DNA of 44,105 nucleotides from Bacteroidales bacterium (GTDB lineage Bacteria; Bacteroidota; Bacteroidia; Bacteroidales; UBA932): positions 1-44,105 of the forward strand of contig JAFSXX010000051.1 of NCBI GenBank assembly GCA_017443845.1. The letters are read 5' to 3'. Within the stretch, counting starts at the first letter, position 1, and every line of letters begins with the position of its first letter. Shown in pieces: positions 41,196-44,105 of the stretch. Below the pieces are notes generated by a model, which saw only the letters and a program-made list of their open reading frames with translations, searched no databases and was not told the DNA's origin. Both the position numbers and the translations under genes were made by a program.

Positions 41196-43139
41196 ATGAT
41201 AACGCTACACCAGATGCTTCACGGATACAAACTTGGACATAACTATATCCAAGGAAGTATAGTGTTGCCGTCCACTCACGATATGGACAAGATTGCTACA
41301 CTAAGCGACTGGTCTGAGTATGTGGGTGTTGACAACGAGCGCGAATACATCACAGCATACCCACTGGATGAAAGTCCATACTATGTTGTGGCGAAGACTT
41401 GGTATGCTGATGGAATGCGTCGCCCGGGCTGTGTTTGGACACATAGTTTGCTCATACATAAAGATGATATATCCAAGATAACAGATTTCTGCAACCTACT
41501 TTACCTTTTTGAGGTACCACTTACAGAAAACTACGAGAGCTATTCAACGACACGTGCATTTGTAGAAGATGCTAAGGAGGCAGATATACATATTCCTGAG
41601 ATTGGTGAGAACAGAGCAGCAGAGGTGTATGAGTGCCTGCTGTCAGATATACCTTCGTTTATCTTGTCAGAGTTAACATCATATCAAAGTCAGGTAATGT
41701 TTCTGACCCTACTAAACTATGTGCCGTCTGAGATATTGCTGAACAAGTCTTTTTGCTCTGGAACGGCAACCCCACGAGCCTACGATGGTCAGTATCTGTC
41801 GCTCCAGTTTGTGACACACGATGGCAATGGTGTTAAGTGTCTCGCTAATAAGGCAACTGCTCCATGGTCACAACTCGTTGGCAATAATGCAGTAAACAAC
41901 AAACCGCAGTTGGCCACCTTGATACGTCACTATCAAGACGAACTGGGTGATAGTGTGGAGAAACTTGTCGGCTTTTTGAATGTGGTGGTACTGATAAACC
42001 GAACCTGTACGGACAATGAGGAGAAGCAACAAGTTCTACTGGAGATAATCAGCACCTTGTCGCAGACCTTCCCTAATCAGGAAGATGGCAAAGTGTTCAA
42101 GTCTGCTGTCTTTCAGCCATCAGTGGCAAGCGACTTTGGAGGAGAAGAGTCATTCTTATATACCATCTCTACTGTGAACGTCGATTCGTTCACTGAGGAA
42201 CAGGTGGATTATAGTAAACGCTTACATGACTTGTCAACTGACCAGTTTTTGCAGTTGCTGAAACAGTTATATTCAGCAGAGAAGTTGAATGAATGGGGAT
42301 TACAGACGGTTTGTGAAGTTGCTCAATATATTAGTTATGTTGAGATTGCGGGGTTAAGGCAGACGGATAAGGCTTTCTTCCAGACCATCATCTGTAGTAG
42401 TCCAGAACTATTTAACCAGATTGTTTGGTCAGACTTTACAAAAGAGGAACTCCAGTCAACATTGTCTGTATTCTCAGACAAAAAGATGGTAACTGCATTC
42501 AAGCATTGGAGAGAGCTGTTGAAAACCTTGCTGGAGTTGAATGTGCCCGTAGCATCCGAGTTGGCAGGTATGGCCTTTTCGCATGATAAAGGCTGTGTTG
42601 ATGAATACCTTAATTATCTCAATTTAGGTAATCACTACCCGCAACGTTATGTTTCCATAGAACTTGAACATTATCCGGAGACAGTTCTGGATTGGTTGTC
42701 CAATGTAACAAGTATTAATTCCGATGTGGCATACGTTCTGGTTAACTCTATAGATGAGTTTGGTGTTGTAACAAAGAATAGAGGCAGTCGAATATGGATG
42801 CCATTCCATAATGTTCTTACAGAAAAAGACCCGATTCAGTTCTACATATATTTGTATAGGCTTTCTTTCAATTGGCAGGATAAAGAGGCGTTGACTTTTT
42901 TACGTAAAGCTTTCTATCCAATCCACGAGCTATTAGCTCAAGACAAACTGGAATATAGCTTCTGGTATAAAATTGAGCCTTATACAGAGCACCTGTTCTT
43001 TTTGCAGAATTGGGACAAGTGCAAGAAGCTGAGGAAGACGGTAATCAGACGTCTGAAAGAAGCTGGATGCCAGAAGTCCGTTGTCGCCAACTATACCCCT
43101 GATGCCAAGACAAACGAATGGCTGATGAATGAGTGGTAG
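41196..43139 (+). CDS. GTPase-associated protein 1 (GAP1)-like protein
   Basis: A protein of 647 residues. The N-terminal 100 residues match what I know of GAP1 N-terminal domains: HQMLHGYKLGHNYI, LSDWSEYVG, YITAYPLDESPYYVVAKTWYA and RRPGCVWTHSLLI. The rest is mainly helical, with repeating short helices, ending in a basic stretch (KCKKLRKTVIRRLKEAGC). In described systems GAP1 proteins accompany GTPases and are thought to be large partner or sensor subunits. No membrane segment or nuclease motif is visible. It is the last gene of the operon. Confidence 0.78.
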   Translation: MITLHQMLHGYKLGHNYIQGSIVLPSTHDMDKIATLSDWSEYVGVDNEREYITAYPLDESPYYVVAKTWYADGMRRPGCVWTHSLLIHKDDISKITDFCNLLYLFEVPLTENYESYSTTRAFVEDAKEADIHIPEIGENRAAEVYECLLSDIPSFILSELTSYQSQVMFLTLLNYVPSEILLNKSFCSGTATPRAYDGQYLSLQFVTHDGNGVKCLANKATAPWSQLVGNNAVNNKPQLATLIRHYQDELGDSVEKLVGFLNVVVLINRTCTDNEEKQQVLLEIISTLSQTFPNQEDGKVFKSAVFQPSVASDFGGEESFLYTISTVNVDSFTEEQVDYSKRLHDLSTDQFLQLLKQLYSAEKLNEWGLQTVCEVAQYISYVEIAGLRQTDKAFFQTIICSSPELFNQIVWSDFTKEELQSTLSVFSDKKMVTAFKHWRELLKTLLELNVPVASELAGMAFSHDKGCVDEYLNYLNLGNHYPQRYVSIELEHYPETVLDWLSNVTSINSDVAYVLVNSIDEFGVVTKNRGSRIWMPFHNVLTEKDPIQFYIYLYRLSFNWQDKEALTFLRKAFYPIHELLAQDKLEYSFWYKIEPYTEHLFFLQNWDKCKKLRKTVIRRLKEAGCQKSVVANYTPDAKTNEWLMNEW

Positions 43140-43222
43140 TAATAATCCCCTAAATACTACCCATTAATGGCTGATTAACGGGGCATTTACAATATGCAGC
43201 CTCGCTGCAGCACCCTTCTTCC

Positions 43223-43282
43223 CATACTGCTGCCATACTGAAACAGTATGCCTGAGTATGCCAACAGTATGCTTACACTATG
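43223..43282 (+). repeat. Heptamer array CATACTG/CAGTATG with helical spacing
   Basis: CATACTG lies at 43223 and 43234, and CAGTATG or one-mismatch versions at 43244, 43254, 43265 and 43276, so copies begin every 10-11 bases. The inner pair forms a hairpin (CATACTG-aaa-CAGTATG, 43234-43250). It lies in the 460-base gap between the GAP1-like gene and the next gene; it may be an operator array or a terminator structure. The AT-rich sequence 43300-43400 could hold a promoter. Confidence 0.8.
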
Positions 43283-43432
43283 CCTGTGGCGGAAAACAGA
43301 ATTTGTATCCTGGAACTTTCATCCATTTCAACTAACAATATTATACATAATCTATAAACGTAATAAACAATAACGATTAATCCAAGCGCAGAAGATGCAG
43401 GATTATTCCTTAGATCCTCCTTGGATGTCCTT

Positions 43433-43577
43433 CCGGTTCGACCGGCTCACCAACCAGCGGGTCAGAGGGTCTGACCCCTTGATCCGGCGAGCCGAAAGGC
43501 GAGCCCACCGCGAAGCGGCGGTAGCCGCGAGCACGAGCCCGACAGGGCGAGAAGAACCTGATGACCCGCGGAGCGGG
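43433..43577 (+). repeat. Chain of six small GC-rich hairpins
   Basis: Hairpins at 43433-43445 (CCGGT/ACCGG), 43459-43477 (8-bp stem GGGTCAGA), 43491-43500 (GCC-gaaa-GGC), 43508-43518 (CCGC-gaa-GCGG), 43537-43548 (GCCC-gaca-GGGC) and 43565-43577 (CCCGC-gga-GCGGG). The GC content is far above the surrounding island. It sits just before the next gene and looks like a genome-wide intergenic repeat of REP type. Confidence 0.85.
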
Positions 43578-43599
43578 GCAAAATAAAACAATAACGATA

Positions 43600-44105
43600 A
43601 TGGCGACAATACCTCCATTCAAGCCTTCGACACTTGAAACCCTATGCGAAATAATAGGGGATACCAATGATGGGCTAACTGGGACTGAACTTCATAGGCT
43701 AATCCTTCAAGCGCAAATGGAAGATGTGTCTTACAACGACACTTTCTTGGCAAAGCGCAAGAAACTATACAATGCTTTGACCAATGAGATAAATACACAT
43801 CATTGCTCAAATAATATCATCGTTTTCCTGCGACTTGTGTTAGATCCAGCTCGTTATGTAGGCAGAAGTGAATTGTTTGACTCCCGACGCCAAGCGGTTA
43901 ATAACCAACTGGCTTTCGAGGGCATCGAGATAGACGAAACAGGAAAGGCTGTTGCACTTAAGGAGAAAGCCAGTCGGCTTCAGGATGTAGAGTTAAGGGT
44001 CAAAGGGCTGCATAACAAACTTGAACAACGTCAGTCGCATCCCGCGATCTTTGCCTATTGCAGGGCCGAACTGATTGCGGAGAATTATTTCCACGCCGTA
44101 ATGGA
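43600..44105 (+). CDS. TIGR02391/Ymh-type protein, N-terminal part (runs off the right edge)
   Basis: From the ATG at 43600 the frame is open for 168 residues to the window end. The last readable part, HPAIFAYCRAELIAENYFHAVM, is the start of the TIGR02391 (Ymh) domain, where ...YCR-EL-x-NYFHAV... is the usual block. Ymh proteins occur in abortive-infection and defence loci. The N-terminal 100 residues are helical with no recognised motif. A long hairpin-rich leader precedes it. Its location next to the GTPase operon extends the defence-like island to the right. Confidence 0.75.
   Translation, partial: MATIPPFKPSTLETLCEIIGDTNDGLTGTELHRLILQAQMEDVSYNDTFLAKRKKLYNALTNEINTHHCSNNIIVFLRLVLDPARYVGRSELFDSRRQAVNNQLAFEGIEIDETGKAVALKEKASRLQDVELRVKGLHNKLEQRQSHPAIFAYCRAELIAENYFHAVM

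Noticed and set aside
43395..43667. Short open frames in the hairpin chain
   Set aside because: They follow the GC-rich repeat on both strands and have no start context or homologous look.

Overview
The window looks like a chromosomal segment of a Bacteroidales bacterium with a fairly GC-rich core. The evidence is the gene families (UpxY-type NusG paralogue, DUF4954, DUF4251, DUF349, Bacteroidetes-type YidC), the promoter style (repeated matches to the Bacteroidetes -7 box TAnnTTTG) and the scarcity of Shine-Dalgarno sites. A genus call is not safe; a high-GC gut lineage of the Rikenellaceae or UBA932 kind is only a guess.

Layout. (1) 1-8.5 kb: a surface-glycan locus with LicD, Wzx flippase, Wzy-like polymerase, a radical SAM/SPASM protein, a GT4 glycosyltransferase, a PF14907-type nucleotidyltransferase and GalE, preceded by the tail of a metallophosphoesterase. 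(2) 8.5-19.9 kb: mostly housekeeping genes: DUF4954 beta-helix protein, trmD, DUF349 protein, yidC, yggS, an anchored nuclease, a PlsC-type acyltransferase on the minus strand, a guanine-deaminase-like enzyme, DUF554 and a small outer-membrane protein. (3) 19.9-22.3 kb: a gene-poor, repeat-rich stretch around tRNA-Ser(GGA), then a polytopic membrane protein. (4) 22.3-32.8 kb: a second polysaccharide block (upxY, wza, wzc, PHP phosphatase, CapD/FlaA1-like SDR), then a serine hydrolase, ugd, a DUF4251 lipoprotein and Fe/Mn superoxide dismutase. (5) 32.8 kb to the right edge: a visibly AT-richer accessory island with defence character: an MqsR-like toxin with an MqsA-Panacea fusion antitoxin, an unknown small gene, the broken end of an ATPase gene, a tight six-gene operon, and the start of a TIGR02391/Ymh-type abortive-infection gene that runs off the window.

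The main discovery candidate is the six-gene operon at 35240-43139: OLD-like ATPase/TOPRIM nuclease, calcineurin-type phosphoesterase, an all-helical protein (GASH-like), two different TRAFAC-type GTPases, and a GAP1-like protein. Overlaps or gaps of a few bases join the last five genes. It reads as a GTPase-regulated conflict or immunity module with two candidate effectors.

The second theme is repeats: a REP-like palindrome inserted in frame in both ugd and sodB; a 30-bp tandem duplication carrying the stop codons of two convergent genes; a 26-bp minisatellite; a 219-bp nested-inverted-repeat element upstream of galE; a roughly 45-bp array of paired palindromes behind tRNA-Ser; a chain of six small hairpins; and a helically phased heptamer array. 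All functional statements come from reading motifs by eye, without database searches.
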